Positions 1 through 6,905 of a stretch of 10,001 nt of DNA are shown here, in pieces. Source of the DNA: JAYXXU01 sp049301135 (GTDB taxonomy: Bacteria > Pseudomonadota > Gammaproteobacteria > Pseudomonadales > Moraxellaceae); contig JBAQKP010000188.1 of the NCBI GenBank assembly GCA_049301135.1, positions 1 through 10,001 on the forward strand, in the 5' to 3' direction. A model generated the notes under the pieces. It was not told the origin of the DNA, searched no databases, and saw nothing but the letters and a program-made list of their open reading frames with translations. The first letter of the stretch is position 1. Each line of letters starts with the position of its first letter. A program made the position numbers and the translations under genes.

Positions 1-1235
1 CTTTCAAACTGATCCAACACCTCCCACGTCTGCATCGGTTTGGCAATGCCTTTGAGGTGCAGCATGCCGCGCTCACGACAACTGATTTTATCGCGGATCA
101 ACAGGTAGGTATCATTTGAAATCAAAATCTCGTCAGGATTGGCGGCGGTTTGCAGGCGTGCCGCAAGGTTGGCATCACGGCCGATAATGGTGTAGCTCAT
201 CCGGCTGTTACTGCCGAAGTTGCCGACGTGACAATAGCCGGTGGTAATCCCCATCCGCACATGTAAACCGTCAAATCCCAATGCCTTCCATTTTTGCCGC
301 AATAACTTATTTTCACGACGCATCGCAATCGCCATTTCGACGCAAGCCAAGGCATCGTTACGTGCCCCTTTACTGGTCGGATCACCGAAGAAAATCAACA
401 GCGCATCGCCAATAAACTTATCAATCGTACCGCCGTATTTTTTGGCCAGATCCGACATATGCTCAAAATACGTGTTCAAAATAGTGGCCAGATCGTCTGG
501 CAATAAGGTTTCTGATAGTTCGGTAAACCCCTGAATATCCGAGAAGAAAATTGTTAGTTTTTTACGTTTATTCTCAATTCGCGCATCGCGGTCGCCACGC
601 AGAATCGACTGCCAAACCTGACTCGGTGCATAACGGGCGATTTTGTTGGCAACATTCATAAAATGTGTGGTCTTCGCCTGCGCCTCCACCAACTGTCGCT
701 CGGCCAACTGAACCCGATGCCGCGCACCAACCAGCTCCACCACAACACTGATCATCAACGCTGCAATCGACACAATCGAGACCAAAATTGGTGTTTGTTG
801 GATATCAGTGCCGCTATAGCCCAAAAAATAAGAGCTAATCAAGCTACTGGCGATCCCCAACACCAGCACGACCAACCAGCCAAACACCCCCGACACTGCC
901 ATCAACGACAGCAACAGCGTACTGGCAAACACCAGTGACGGCACAATCGAAAACTGAGTGATACTAATACACACGCCGACCAGCACTGCATCGAGCAAAA
1001 TCGCCGGAAACGCCGAACGCTCTAAGCCAAAATGTCGATGATACAGCCACTGTAGGCGGGTCTGGAAAAACGGCCAGACCACCAAAACCGCGACCAAAAA
1101 CAACACACGGCCATCCACGACCTGCGTGTGCAAACACACCAGCAAAATCACGATAAACAGTAAACTAGTAGAAACGCGCTCGTGGCGACCAAACAGCCGC
1201 ACGGTGTCACGAAAGGAGTTAGAGACGCTGGCCAT
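1..1235 (-). CDS. cyaB: Membrane-anchored class III adenylate cyclase, CyaB-like (C-terminus cut by window edge)
   Basis: Probably makes cAMP from ATP at the inner membrane. It is open from ATG 1235 to the left edge (411 residues visible), so the last residues are missing. The N-terminal ~170 residues hold about six hydrophobic segments (roughly 23-38, 43-56, 77-92, 97-113, 115-139, 149-170), the layout of a MASE2 sensor domain. A linker at ~171-222 leads to a class III cyclase domain from ~226. Metal-binding aspartates are D233 (FFSDIQGF) and D277 (DKFIGD), K273 is the expected adenine-selecting lysine, and N356 and R360 (NLAAR) are the transition-state pair, so it looks active. The domain reads very like Pseudomonas CyaB, hence the symbol; orthology is inferred. 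The ribosome site is weak (GGA, 5 nt before ATG). It lies 104 nt after the HIT gene, probably with its own promoter. The ligand is unknown. Confidence 0.88.
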   Translation of the reverse strand, partial: MASVSNSFRDTVRLFGRHERVSTSLLFIVILLVCLHTQVVDGRVLFLVAVLVVWPFFQTRLQWLYHRHFGLERSAFPAILLDAVLVGVCISITQFSIVPSLVFASTLLLSLMAVSGVFGWLVVLVLGIASSLISSYFLGYSGTDIQQTPILVSIVSIAALMISVVVELVGARHRVQLAERQLVEAQAKTTHFMNVANKIARYAPSQVWQSILRGDRDARIENKRKKLTIFFSDIQGFTELSETLLPDDLATILNTYFEHMSDLAKKYGGTIDKFIGDALLIFFGDPTSKGARNDALACVEMAIAMRRENKLLRQKWKALGFDGLHVRMGITTGYCHVGNFGSNSRMSYTIIGRDANLAARLQTAANPDEILISNDTYLLIRDKISCRERGMLHLKGIAKPMQTWEVLDQFE

Positions 1236-1339
1236 TACAATCCATATATGGTTTAACGCGTAGTGCTGATTGCAACATATGCTAGGCATCCCCCATCACG
1301 CAACCCAGATTGCGTGATTTGGCGGATAAATAAGCTAAA
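1236..1339 (-). other. Spacer between HIT gene and cyclase gene, with two dyads
   Basis: This 104-nt non-coding gap holds a perfect 9-bp inverted repeat with a 6-nt loop (1295-1318) starting about 22 nt after the HIT stop codon, and a perfect 10-bp palindrome CCATATATGG (1242-1251) just before the cyclase ATG. The hairpin is not followed by a T-run on either strand beyond TTT, so it is a poor intrinsic terminator. The spacer probably contains the cyclase promoter. A weak TTGCGT-18-TATGTT pair that reuses the hairpin's second arm is visible but not convincing. Confidence 0.4.
1295..1318 (-). repeat. 9-bp inverted repeat (hairpin) after HIT gene
   Basis: ATCACGCAA at 1295-1303 pairs perfectly with TTGCGTGAT at 1310-1318 around a 6-nt loop. 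On the minus strand the stem is followed by GGGGGAT, not by T residues, so it lacks the U-tract of an intrinsic terminator. It could be a weak terminator, an mRNA-stabilising 3' structure for the HIT transcript, or a protein-binding dyad in front of the cyclase gene. The half-sites point the opposite way from a CRP/Vfr site (TCAC...GTGA rather than GTGA...TCAC). Confidence 0.45.
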
Positions 1340-1774
1340 TTAGCCCATTTTCCAGTCAAACGGCATATCGCCTTGACCGCGCAGCGCCAACATCAAGGTT
1401 TGACGCATGCGTGCTAGCACTTCATTGCTATACGGGGTGGCCGGTGTACCCCAGACTGGCTTCGGCCACACGAGGTCATTGCGATAGCGCGCGATGTGAT
1501 GAAAATGCAACTGTGGCACCATGTTACCCAACGCGGCAACGTTCATTTTATCGGCACGAAATACCCGCGCCATTTGGCTCGACAACCAGCTTGATTCACG
1601 CAAAAACTGCTCTTGATCCGCCACCGACAATTCATATAACTCGGTTGCACCAGAGATGCGTGGCACCAGAATCAGCCACGGAAACTGCATATCGTTCATT
1701 AAGCGACAGGTCGACAACGGGAAGTCGCCCACTAAAAAGGTATCTTGGGCAAGCTGAGGGTGTAGGCTGAACAT
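1340..1774 (-). CDS. HIT-family (histidine triad) protein, Ap4A-hydrolase-like
   Basis: A small cytoplasmic nucleotide-binding hydrolase or transferase of the histidine triad superfamily, 144 residues, a normal size for a single HIT domain. The start chosen is ATG 1774, preceded by AGGA with 5-nt spacing (1780-1783); an upstream in-frame start at 1855 would add a Cys-rich, non-homologous stretch and is rejected. The domain begins near the N-terminus (FPWLILVPR at 31-39). The signature is QLHFHHIARY at 88-97, with H90, H92 and H93. The canonical HxHxHxx motif would place a third His at 94, where this protein has Ile. As I recall, Ile is usual in this proteobacterial subgroup (LHVHVIARY), so the substrate should not be assumed to be Ap4A. 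It lies 128 nt after sthA, with no recognised functional link to its neighbours. Confidence 0.85.
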   Translation of the reverse strand: MFSLHPQLAQDTFLVGDFPLSTCRLMNDMQFPWLILVPRISGATELYELSVADQEQFLRESSWLSSQMARVFRADKMNVAALGNMVPQLHFHHIARYRNDLVWPKPVWGTPATPYSNEVLARMRQTLMLALRGQGDMPFDWKMG

Positions 1775-1779
1775 AGTCG

Positions 1780-1783
1780 TCCT
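1780..1783 (-). promoter_or_regulatory. Ribosome binding site deciding HIT gene start
   Basis: AGGA on the minus strand lies 5 nt before ATG 1774. It supports the shorter 144-residue reading over the longer in-frame extension to 1855, which lacks homology-like sequence. Confidence 0.6.
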
Positions 1784-1812
1784 GTGAGGTCGTAAAATCA
1801 TACAAGTTGTCG

Positions 1813-1821
1813 ATCTTAGCA
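1813..1821 (-). promoter_or_regulatory. Candidate extended -10 promoter for HIT gene
   Basis: Minus-strand TGC-TAAGAT matches an extended -10 element (TGn followed by TAnnnT), with the hexamer at 1813-1818. Transcription would start around 1805 and leave a leader of about 30 nt before ATG 1774. No good -35 is present, which an extended -10 can tolerate. This is pattern-based inference. Confidence 0.35.
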
Positions 1822-1882
1822 CAGGATCATGCCAGCGACAGCAGCCACAGGCCACTGCTCAGACAAAAGCCGACATCCTTTG

Positions 1883-1901
1883 CGGTTTTTATTCAAAACC
1901 G
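1883..1901 (-). repeat. 7-bp inverted repeat next to sthA stop codon
   Basis: CGGTTTT (1883-1889) pairs with AAAACCG (1895-1901) around a 5-nt loop, immediately downstream of the sthA TAG (1903-1905). The sequence after the stem on the minus strand is CAAAGGAT, so there is no U-tract. It may be a weak 3'-end structure rather than a true terminator, and read-through from sthA into the HIT gene is possible. Confidence 0.3.
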
Positions 1902-1902
1902 A

Positions 1903-3318
1903 CTAAAACAACCGATTCATCCCGTTCAGTGCGGCAACCCGATAGGCCTCCGCCATGGTCGGATAGTTAAAGGTCGTCTGAGTAAAATAATGCAGCGAAT
2001 TATGCTCGCCACTCAACATCACTGCCTGTCCAATATGCACAATCTCAGAGGCATTGGTACCAAAACAGTGGATCCCCAACACCTCAAGCGTTTCACGGTG
2101 AAACAAAATCTTCAGCATACCGACCGTGTCGCCAATAATCTGGGCGCGTGCCAAATGCTTAAAGAACGCCTGCCCGACTTCATAAGGCACTTTTTCTTGC
2201 GTCAGCTCTTTTTCGGTTTTACCAATCGACGAAATCTCAGGAATGGTATAAATCCCCGTCGGCACACTCACCCCCGGCTGTGCGTCGGTTTCTCCGATCA
2301 TAAACGCCGCTGCCGCCCGTCCCTGATCGTAGGCTGCCGACGCCAATGACGGCCAGCCAATCACATCGCCCGCCGCATAGACATGCTCAACCACCGTCTG
2401 ATAGCGCTCATTGACAGTGAGTTGGCCACGGCTATTGGCAGTTAAGCCAATCGTCTCCAAGCCCATCCCATCAGTATTGCCCGAACGGCCATTACTCCAT
2501 AAAATCGCATCGGCTTTAATTTTTTTACCAGATTTTAAATGCAGTACCACCGCATCATCGAAGGTTTCTAAGCGGTCGATTTCTTCGTTGTTGCGGATTA
2601 ATACGCCCAGTTCACGCAGATAATACGACAGCGCATCGGCGATTTCATCATCCAAATAACTGAGCAACTGCGGCTGATTATTAATCAACTCGACTTTATA
2701 ACCCAAGCCGACAAAAATCGACGCATATTCACAACCGATCACCCCTGCGCCATAGATAATAATTTTTTGAATCGGATAATCCAACGTTAAAATCGAATCG
2801 CTGTCAAATACCCGCTCGTGGTTAAAGTCCAACTCTTTGGGATGAAAAGGCCGGCTGCCAGTGGCGACCACCAATTGCTTAAAGCCGATTTTTTCGTAAC
2901 CACCGTCATTCAGGTGTACGGTCAGATGATGCGCATCGTCTAACACTGCGACCCCATGATGCACATCAATATGATTACGCTCATAAAAACGCGTGTGCGT
3001 TTCGACCTGTTGTTCAATCACCTTACGCGCATTTTGTAGAATCGTGGTCAGCGGCACATGCTTCCATTCGCCGATTTTTTGAAATAATGGATCACGTTGA
3101 TAGCGAATCAGGTTATAGACCGTCTGGCGTAATGCCTTGCTTGGAATCGTCCCGACATGGGCACAGTTTCCACCGACTTGGGCGCGCTGATCGACCACAC
3201 CGACATGATAACCAGCCTTGGTCAGCTTCATCGCGGCGGCCTCTCCAGCAGGCCCCGCCCCAAGCACGACCGCATCATAGTCAAAACGTGGCTCTGTTGG
3301 CTTCTTTTTACGCGGCAT
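1903..3318 (-). CDS. sthA: Soluble pyridine nucleotide transhydrogenase SthA
   Basis: Cytoplasmic FAD flavoprotein that transfers hydride between NADPH and NAD+, draining excess NADPH. The 471 residues match the family's usual 464-470. Visible parts are the FAD Rossmann motif GAGPAGE (20-26), ATGSRP (152-157), the NAD(P)-binding motif GAGVIG (190-195), the second FAD motif AAGDV (315-319) and a C-terminal dimerisation domain ending in FNYPTMAEAYRVAALNG. The redox disulfide of lipoamide dehydrogenase and glutathione reductase (CxxxxC) is broken: C52 is present but position 57 is Thr in GGNCAHVGT. That is the SthA hallmark and separates it from other class I pyridine nucleotide-disulfide oxidoreductases. 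Start ATG 3318 has a GAGAG sequence 7 nt upstream. The lysine-rich start (MPRKKK) is slightly longer than in E. coli. It follows the pse terminator, so it is probably transcribed separately. Confidence 0.96.
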   Translation of the reverse strand: MPRKKKPTEPRFDYDAVVLGAGPAGEAAAMKLTKAGYHVGVVDQRAQVGGNCAHVGTIPSKALRQTVYNLIRYQRDPLFQKIGEWKHVPLTTILQNARKVIEQQVETHTRFYERNHIDVHHGVAVLDDAHHLTVHLNDGGYEKIGFKQLVVATGSRPFHPKELDFNHERVFDSDSILTLDYPIQKIIIYGAGVIGCEYASIFVGLGYKVELINNQPQLLSYLDDEIADALSYYLRELGVLIRNNEEIDRLETFDDAVVLHLKSGKKIKADAILWSNGRSGNTDGMGLETIGLTANSRGQLTVNERYQTVVEHVYAAGDVIGWPSLASAAYDQGRAAAAFMIGETDAQPGVSVPTGIYTIPEISSIGKTEKELTQEKVPYEVGQAFFKHLARAQIIGDTVGMLKILFHRETLEVLGIHCFGTNASEIVHIGQAVMLSGEHNSLHYFTQTTFNYPTMAEAYRVAALNGMNRLF

Positions 3319-3379
3319 CGCTCAGCTCTCTATCGAATCCAGATGAAGTCTGATTGTACGCCGATTTAGATGACAAACG

Positions 3380-3409
3380 ATTATCCAAAGGTCGCCTACT
3401 ATTCAACAA
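3380..3409 (-). promoter_or_regulatory. Candidate sigma-70 promoter for sthA
   Basis: On the minus strand TTGTTG (3404-3409) and GATAAT (3380-3385) are separated by 18 nt, about 60 nt upstream of the sthA ATG at 3318. The -10 matches five of six consensus positions and the -35 is moderate. Its location after a strong terminator makes an sthA promoter here necessary, but the exact hexamers are inferred. Confidence 0.45.
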
Positions 3410-3456
3410 AACGATAAGTCGACACACATCAACGCTCAACGAGCATGCTCATACCC

Positions 3457-3493
3457 AAAAAAAGGAGTCTCATCCGAAACCGGATAGACTCCT
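3457..3493 (-). terminator. Intrinsic (Rho-independent) terminator of the pse operon
   Basis: Read on the minus strand, about 41 nt after the pseI stop, a 13-bp stem (8 bp AGGAGTCT and 5 bp ATCCG, separated by one bulged base on one arm) with a 4-nt loop is followed directly by seven T residues (3457-3463). This is a textbook intrinsic terminator in the right orientation to end the pse cluster. On the plus strand it has no T-run, so it is not bidirectional. Confidence 0.9.
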
Positions 3494-3534
3494 ACCTTTG
3501 CAAGAACTGCTCAACAAGGCTGACGCACTTCTCG

Positions 3535-4590
3535 CTATTCGAAAGCATCCCATACGACAGGTGTATTGGCACTGACGTCTCGTGCTAGTTTTTTGCCAAG
3601 AATATCGTCCGAATATTTTGGAGCCAAACCAAAACCAGGCCGAACGCTTCTAAAGCTACCCGCATCAATTACCTCACCTTGTTTGAGGTCTTTAATAAAG
3701 TACAGTGAACGCCGGAATTGTGCATTACCTTGTTCGCTAGACTTACGGCCATAGTCTATATTTCCTAGTGCAGCCCAAGCGGTATATGCATTTTTGCACA
3801 ACTGCTCTAACTCTAAAGGCTCCAGCGAGAAACTATCATCTGGCCCACCGCCAAGACGATTTAATGTAAAGTGCTTTTCGAGTACACAAGCACCCAAAGC
3901 CACACTTGCAATCGCAGTTGTATTGTCTAACGTATGATCTGACAAACCGGTAAAACAACCAAACCGGTTTTGCATATCAACCAAAGTTTTTAGGTTGTAA
4001 TCCGCTGCCGGTGCCGGATAGCCACTCACGCAGTGTAGGATGACTAACTCTTTGCAACCAGCCGACCTTGCCGCATCCACTGCTTCTTGGATCTCTTCGT
4101 CGTTTGCCATACCCGTAGAAATAATCATCGGCTTGCCAGTACGAGCAACGTACCGAATCAACGGTAAATCAATCGCTTCAAACGAAGCGATTTTGTAAGC
4201 TGGCGCGTTAAGTGACTCCAGTAGATCCACCGCTGTTGTATCAAAAGGAGAGCTAAATATCGTAATCCCCACCTCCTTTGCATACTCAAACAAAGGCGCA
4301 TGCCACTCCCACGGCATATGCGCTTCGTCGTACAGATCATAGAGTGTACGACCATCCCATAAACCGCCTTCTATTCTAAAATCGGGCAAGTCAGAGTTTA
4401 GGGTAATGGTGTCTGGGCGATAGGTTTGTAGCTTGACCGCATCTGCACCCGCAGCTTTAGCAGCGGCGATAATTTTGCGAGCAGTATCAATACTGCCGTT
4501 ATGGTTTGCCGAAATCTCTGCAATCACATATGGAGGATCGCTTTCGGAGATACGACGACCTGCAATCGAAATCGGTGTATTAATGCTCAT
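3535..4590 (-). CDS. pseI: Pseudaminic acid synthase PseI
   Basis: Condenses 6-deoxy-AltdiNAc (2,4-diacetamido-2,4,6-trideoxy-L-altrose) with phosphoenolpyruvate to make pseudaminic acid in the cytoplasm. It belongs to the NeuB family: a TIM-barrel synthase domain (~20-270) followed by a C-terminal SAF/antifreeze-like domain (~290-350), 351 residues, normal for the family. Visible motifs are AEISANHNG (24-32), FSSPFD (112-117), the likely metal-binding histidines H219 (LSDHT) and H240 (EKHFT), and GGPDDSFS (248-255). The last favours PseI over sialic acid synthase, as do the neighbours. ATG 4590 overlaps the pseH stop by 4 nt and has GAGG 7 nt upstream inside pseH, so translation is probably coupled. 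It is the last gene of the cluster. NeuB or LegI is the alternative, made unlikely by the complete Pse set. Confidence 0.95.
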   Translation of the reverse strand: MSINTPISIAGRRISESDPPYVIAEISANHNGSIDTARKIIAAAKAAGADAVKLQTYRPDTITLNSDLPDFRIEGGLWDGRTLYDLYDEAHMPWEWHAPLFEYAKEVGITIFSSPFDTTAVDLLESLNAPAYKIASFEAIDLPLIRYVARTGKPMIISTGMANDEEIQEAVDAARSAGCKELVILHCVSGYPAPAADYNLKTLVDMQNRFGCFTGLSDHTLDNTTAIASVALGACVLEKHFTLNRLGGGPDDSFSLEPLELEQLCKNAYTAWAALGNIDYGRKSSEQGNAQFRRSLYFIKDLKQGEVIDAGSFRSVRPGFGLAPKYSDDILGKKLARDVSANTPVVWDAFE

Positions 4591-5123
4591 TTTAAACCCT
4601 CAGTGTTTTGTTTCCATTCAGTATGCAGTAGGCCAAAACGAATCACATCGACGAAACTACTCCCGTCATAGTGCTGATCACGCAAGATGCCTTCTCTTAA
4701 AAAACCGAGACGCTCATGAAAGCCGATTGACCTCTCGTTAAATGCCAGCGCCTCTCCACACACTTTATGCACATTCAGCGTATTAAACGCGTGCTTTAAC
4801 ACGCAATAACCCAGATGACGACCGGTGCCACGTGGCGCGTATGGCGCAAGATAAAATCCCCAGTCTGCTATTTTTCCATCACTTGATATGGACAGATTGG
4901 CAAAACCAAGCGGCTCTTGCTGCTCTTCATAAACCAATAGACATTTTTTAGGGTTTGTGAGCGCCGAATAAAACCATCGCACATGCTCATCAAAGCTAAT
5001 TTCATGCTGGGTATACATGAATCGCCGCACATCGTCGTGATTTCGCCAACTGAGCAACATGTCTAAATCTTTTGATTCTGGCACTCTCACAGACCGGTCT
5101 AAACAGAGATCAAGCAACTCCAT
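4587..5123 (-). CDS. pseH: Pseudaminic acid pathway N-acetyltransferase PseH (GNAT)
   Basis: Transfers acetyl from acetyl-CoA to the 4-amino group of UDP-4-amino-4,6-dideoxy-L-AltNAc, the PseC product, giving the diacetamido sugar nucleotide that PseG then cleaves. The protein has 178 residues and is a single GNAT domain. The acetyl-CoA loop is RGTGRHLG (98-105), followed by the usual late GNAT stretch NERSIGFHERLGF (129-141). The N-terminus (DMLLSWRNH, 21-29) is typical of sugar-nucleotide and RimJ-like GNATs. Start ATG 5123 has a strong GGAG 7 nt upstream (5131-5134). A longer in-frame start at 5168 lies well inside pseG and lacks support. The start overlaps pseG by 14 nt, and the stop overlaps pseI by 4 nt. 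The substrate is assigned mainly from context, since GNAT sequences alone do not reveal it. Confidence 0.92.
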   Translation of the reverse strand: MELLDLCLDRSVRVPESKDLDMLLSWRNHDDVRRFMYTQHEISFDEHVRWFYSALTNPKKCLLVYEEQQEPLGFANLSISSDGKIADWGFYLAPYAPRGTGRHLGYCVLKHAFNTLNVHKVCGEALAFNERSIGFHERLGFLREGILRDQHYDGSSFVDVIRFGLLHTEWKQNTEGLK

Positions 5124-6207
5124 TTTTACTCTCCAAGGCAGAAAAAACCCGTTCAGCACCCAAACCATCTACCAAATCGCTTGAGGTTTTACCCATCTCT
5201 TGCAGGACATTGGGCTGGCTGAAATACTGAATGGCTTTGGGCAGATTTGATTCGATTTTGGCGATATCGCCAATAATATAGGCTGCGTTCTCTTTGGCCA
5301 ACGCATCGGCACCATCGACTTGGTTATCAGCCAAAATCACAATGGCTGTCGGCAACCCCATACAGCAGCGCTCCCACGACGTGGATCCCGCAGCACCAAT
5401 CGCAAGATCATGCTGCAGCATCAACTCTGCCATATTGGACACATTGGTTAAGATTGAAATCTCAAAAGAAGCGTGCGATTTAAAATCTTGAATCTCTGGA
5501 AGGTTTTTAGAAAGCGCGCCCAATACCACTGTCACCTGAAATGAGCTGCACGATTGTAGTTGATTGAGCGTTTTTAGGACTATTAAGGTTGCATTGAATT
5601 GATCTACGCCCCCCATGGTAATCAAAATATTTTTGATGTTGTGCGTGCTTAGTCTGCGCTCCAAAGACTGCCTTCTTAAGCTCACAAACTCAGGGCGCAA
5701 CAAGCCGTACCGAGTGCCACACAATAAAACAGTATGTGCAGGGGTCAAACCTGAATATTCACTAGCTTGTCGATTCAGCGTCTGATCTAACAGAACATCA
5801 CAGTCATGTTGACGATCAACCAAATCATCAATCACCATGATCTTACAGTGTGCCAAGCGCTGTATAGACTCCCACTGAACATCTAATGCATAATGATCAA
5901 CGATCAACCAATCTGGCGCAATCTTCAGCAAGATCTGTTTGGTTTCTTCAGCATCTTTTTGCCAGTCGCAACCTAACCAAGCTTGATGCCCTGTTTTGCC
6001 GTCACTTTCGAGTGGCGTATTTTTGCTCAGCGCGAACACCTGAAAGCCCTTTGAGGCAATATGTTCAATTAAGTGACCCTCATGTGGTCGACACACAAAC
6101 AGACACTGCCACCCTTTTTCAGCAAGTTTTGAGGCCAGTGTTAAACAGCGCATAATATGCCCACTGCCGATTTGCAACGAAGCATCTGCGCGAAAGACCG
6201 CTTTCAT
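5110..6207 (-). CDS. pseG: UDP-2,4-diacetamido-2,4,6-trideoxy-beta-L-altropyranose hydrolase PseG
   Basis: Removes UDP from the diacetamido-altrose sugar nucleotide, releasing the free sugar used by PseI. It is a cytoplasmic GT-B-fold hydrolase related to MurG. The protein has 365 residues, somewhat longer than the Campylobacter enzyme. The N-terminal motif RADASLQIGSGHIMRC places His17 at the position of the known catalytic histidine, inside the GxGH loop (14-17). Others are DHY (104-106), DDL (127-129), GGVDQFNAT (199-207) and the nucleotide-binding GAAGSTSWE (271-279). ATG 6207 overlaps the pseF TGA by 4 nt, so translation is likely coupled. The last 14 nt overlap pseH. Confidence 0.95.
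   Translation of the reverse strand: MKAVFRADASLQIGSGHIMRCLTLASKLAEKGWQCLFVCRPHEGHLIEHIASKGFQVFALSKNTPLESDGKTGHQAWLGCDWQKDAEETKQILLKIAPDWLIVDHYALDVQWESIQRLAHCKIMVIDDLVDRQHDCDVLLDQTLNRQASEYSGLTPAHTVLLCGTRYGLLRPEFVSLRRQSLERRLSTHNIKNILITMGGVDQFNATLIVLKTLNQLQSCSSFQVTVVLGALSKNLPEIQDFKSHASFEISILTNVSNMAELMLQHDLAIGAAGSTSWERCCMGLPTAIVILADNQVDGADALAKENAAYIIGDIAKIESNLPKAIQYFSQPNVLQEMGKTSSDLVDGLGAERVFSALESKNGVA
5131..5134 (-). promoter_or_regulatory. Ribosome binding site of pseH inside pseG
   Basis: Minus-strand GGAG within TTGGAGAG lies 7 nt before ATG 5123, inside the final codons of pseG. It fixes the pseH start and shows that pseH can be initiated independently as well as by coupling. Confidence 0.75.
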
Positions 6208-6905
6208 TGGGCGTGAGTTTCCATTTGTATTGCCTTAAACAGCCATTCGGCACGTAGCCAATCTTCTGGCGTATCAATATCCTGCACCCGATGGCGAGGA
6301 AGAATGACTGGGACAGAGCCCTCGCCAAAAATAGGTCGAGCCTCTAGCCAAGCTGTCGCTGTACCCCAGTAAAACTGCCCTGCATCATGATAAGCCTCAA
6401 CCAAATCCTGCGACCTCGTGGCCTCATAACGGTGATCAAACATCTGAACGCGGCCATTTTCGAGCAAGTGAATTGCTCTTTGAATTGGAAACGCGTAACT
6501 GGTGACTGCAAAGGCATAGTCACATTCATGCAGCAACAGACTGTCTAAGCCACGCTGTAGGTCTTCATGCTGAATAAAGGGTGCTGTAGCATAGATACAG
6601 CAGACCGTATCAGGGGTTTGACCACGCTGAACAAACCAATCTATTGCATGCTGAATCACGGGAATGGTACCCGCGTGGTCATTTGATAAGTCGGCTGGAC
6701 GCACAAACGGAACCGTAGCTCCGCACGCCCTCGCCACATCAGCAATCTCTGCATCGTCCGTTGATACAACGATCTGATCAAATCGACCGCTTCGTAGCGC
6801 CGCCTCTATTGACCATGCAATCATAGGCTTTCCCTCAAAAAGCTTTATGTTTTTTCGAGGAATACGCTTACTTCCGCCACGGGCAGGGATTACTGCTAAA
6901 TTCAT
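6204..6905 (-). CDS. pseF: Pseudaminic acid cytidylyltransferase PseF
   Basis: Activates pseudaminic acid with CTP to give CMP-Pse, the donor for glycosyltransferases. It belongs to the CMP-sialic acid synthetase (NeuA/KdsB-like) family, with 233 residues, normal for PseF. The N-terminal CTP-binding signature is IPARGGSKRIPRKN (6-19), followed by STDD (48-51), YATAPF (105-110) and a C-terminal VQDIDTPEDW, whose aspartates probably bind magnesium. Start ATG 6905 was chosen because the family begins directly with this signature; an in-frame TTG at 6932 would add nine unsupported residues. Its ribosome site is only a GAG core 8 nt upstream, weaker than those of pseH and pseI. Its TGA overlaps the pseG ATG. 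It is preceded by a structured 147-nt gap, unlike the rest of the cluster. Confidence 0.94.
   Translation of the reverse strand: MNLAVIPARGGSKRIPRKNIKLFEGKPMIAWSIEAALRSGRFDQIVVSTDDAEIADVARACGATVPFVRPADLSNDHAGTIPVIQHAIDWFVQRGQTPDTVCCIYATAPFIQHEDLQRGLDSLLLHECDYAFAVTSYAFPIQRAIHLLENGRVQMFDHRYEATRSQDLVEAYHDAGQFYWGTATAWLEARPIFGEGSVPVILPRHRVQDIDTPEDWLRAEWLFKAIQMETHAQ

Larger units (their letters stand above)
3319..3534 (-). other. Spacer between pseI and sthA: terminator plus sthA promoter region
   Basis: This 216-nt non-coding gap separates the sugar cluster from sthA. From pseI onward in the minus direction it holds an intrinsic terminator (3457-3493), a perfect 10-bp palindrome GAGCATGCTC (3441-3450), and an AT-richer stretch with candidate sthA promoter hexamers (3380-3409). 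A second possible -10, TACAAT at 3353-3358, lacks a good -35. Short open frames on the plus strand here have no recognisable protein character. Confidence 0.6.

Noticed and set aside
1295..1318. Hairpin as CRP/Vfr binding site before the cyclase gene
   Set aside because: The half-sites are everted (TCAC...GTGA) relative to the GTGA-N6-TCAC arrangement that CRP-family proteins need.
1775..1855. Longer HIT protein starting at 1855
   Set aside because: The extra 27 residues are Cys/Arg-rich and unlike the family. ATG 1774 has a clear AGGA ribosome site and gives a normal HIT-protein length.
1807..2349. Plus-strand open frame of 180 residues opposite sthA
   Set aside because: It lies antisense to the conserved C-terminal half of sthA, and its His/Arg-rich composition is typical of a shadow frame.
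3354..3575. Plus-strand open frame of 73 residues over the pseI-sthA gap
   Set aside because: It runs through the pse terminator stem and into the antisense of pseI, lacks recognisable protein features, and the strong minus-strand signals explain the region.
3535..4590. Sialic or legionaminic acid synthase (NeuB/LegI) instead of PseI
   Set aside because: The complete set of PseB, C, F, G and H homologues in the same operon and the GGPDDSFS motif favour PseI; no NeuC/LegG-type UDP-GlcNAc epimerase/hydrolase is present.
5124..5168. Longer PseH starting at 5168, deep inside pseG
   Set aside because: No ribosome site is visible for it and the extra 15 residues are not GNAT-like; ATG 5123 has a strong GGAG at 7 nt.
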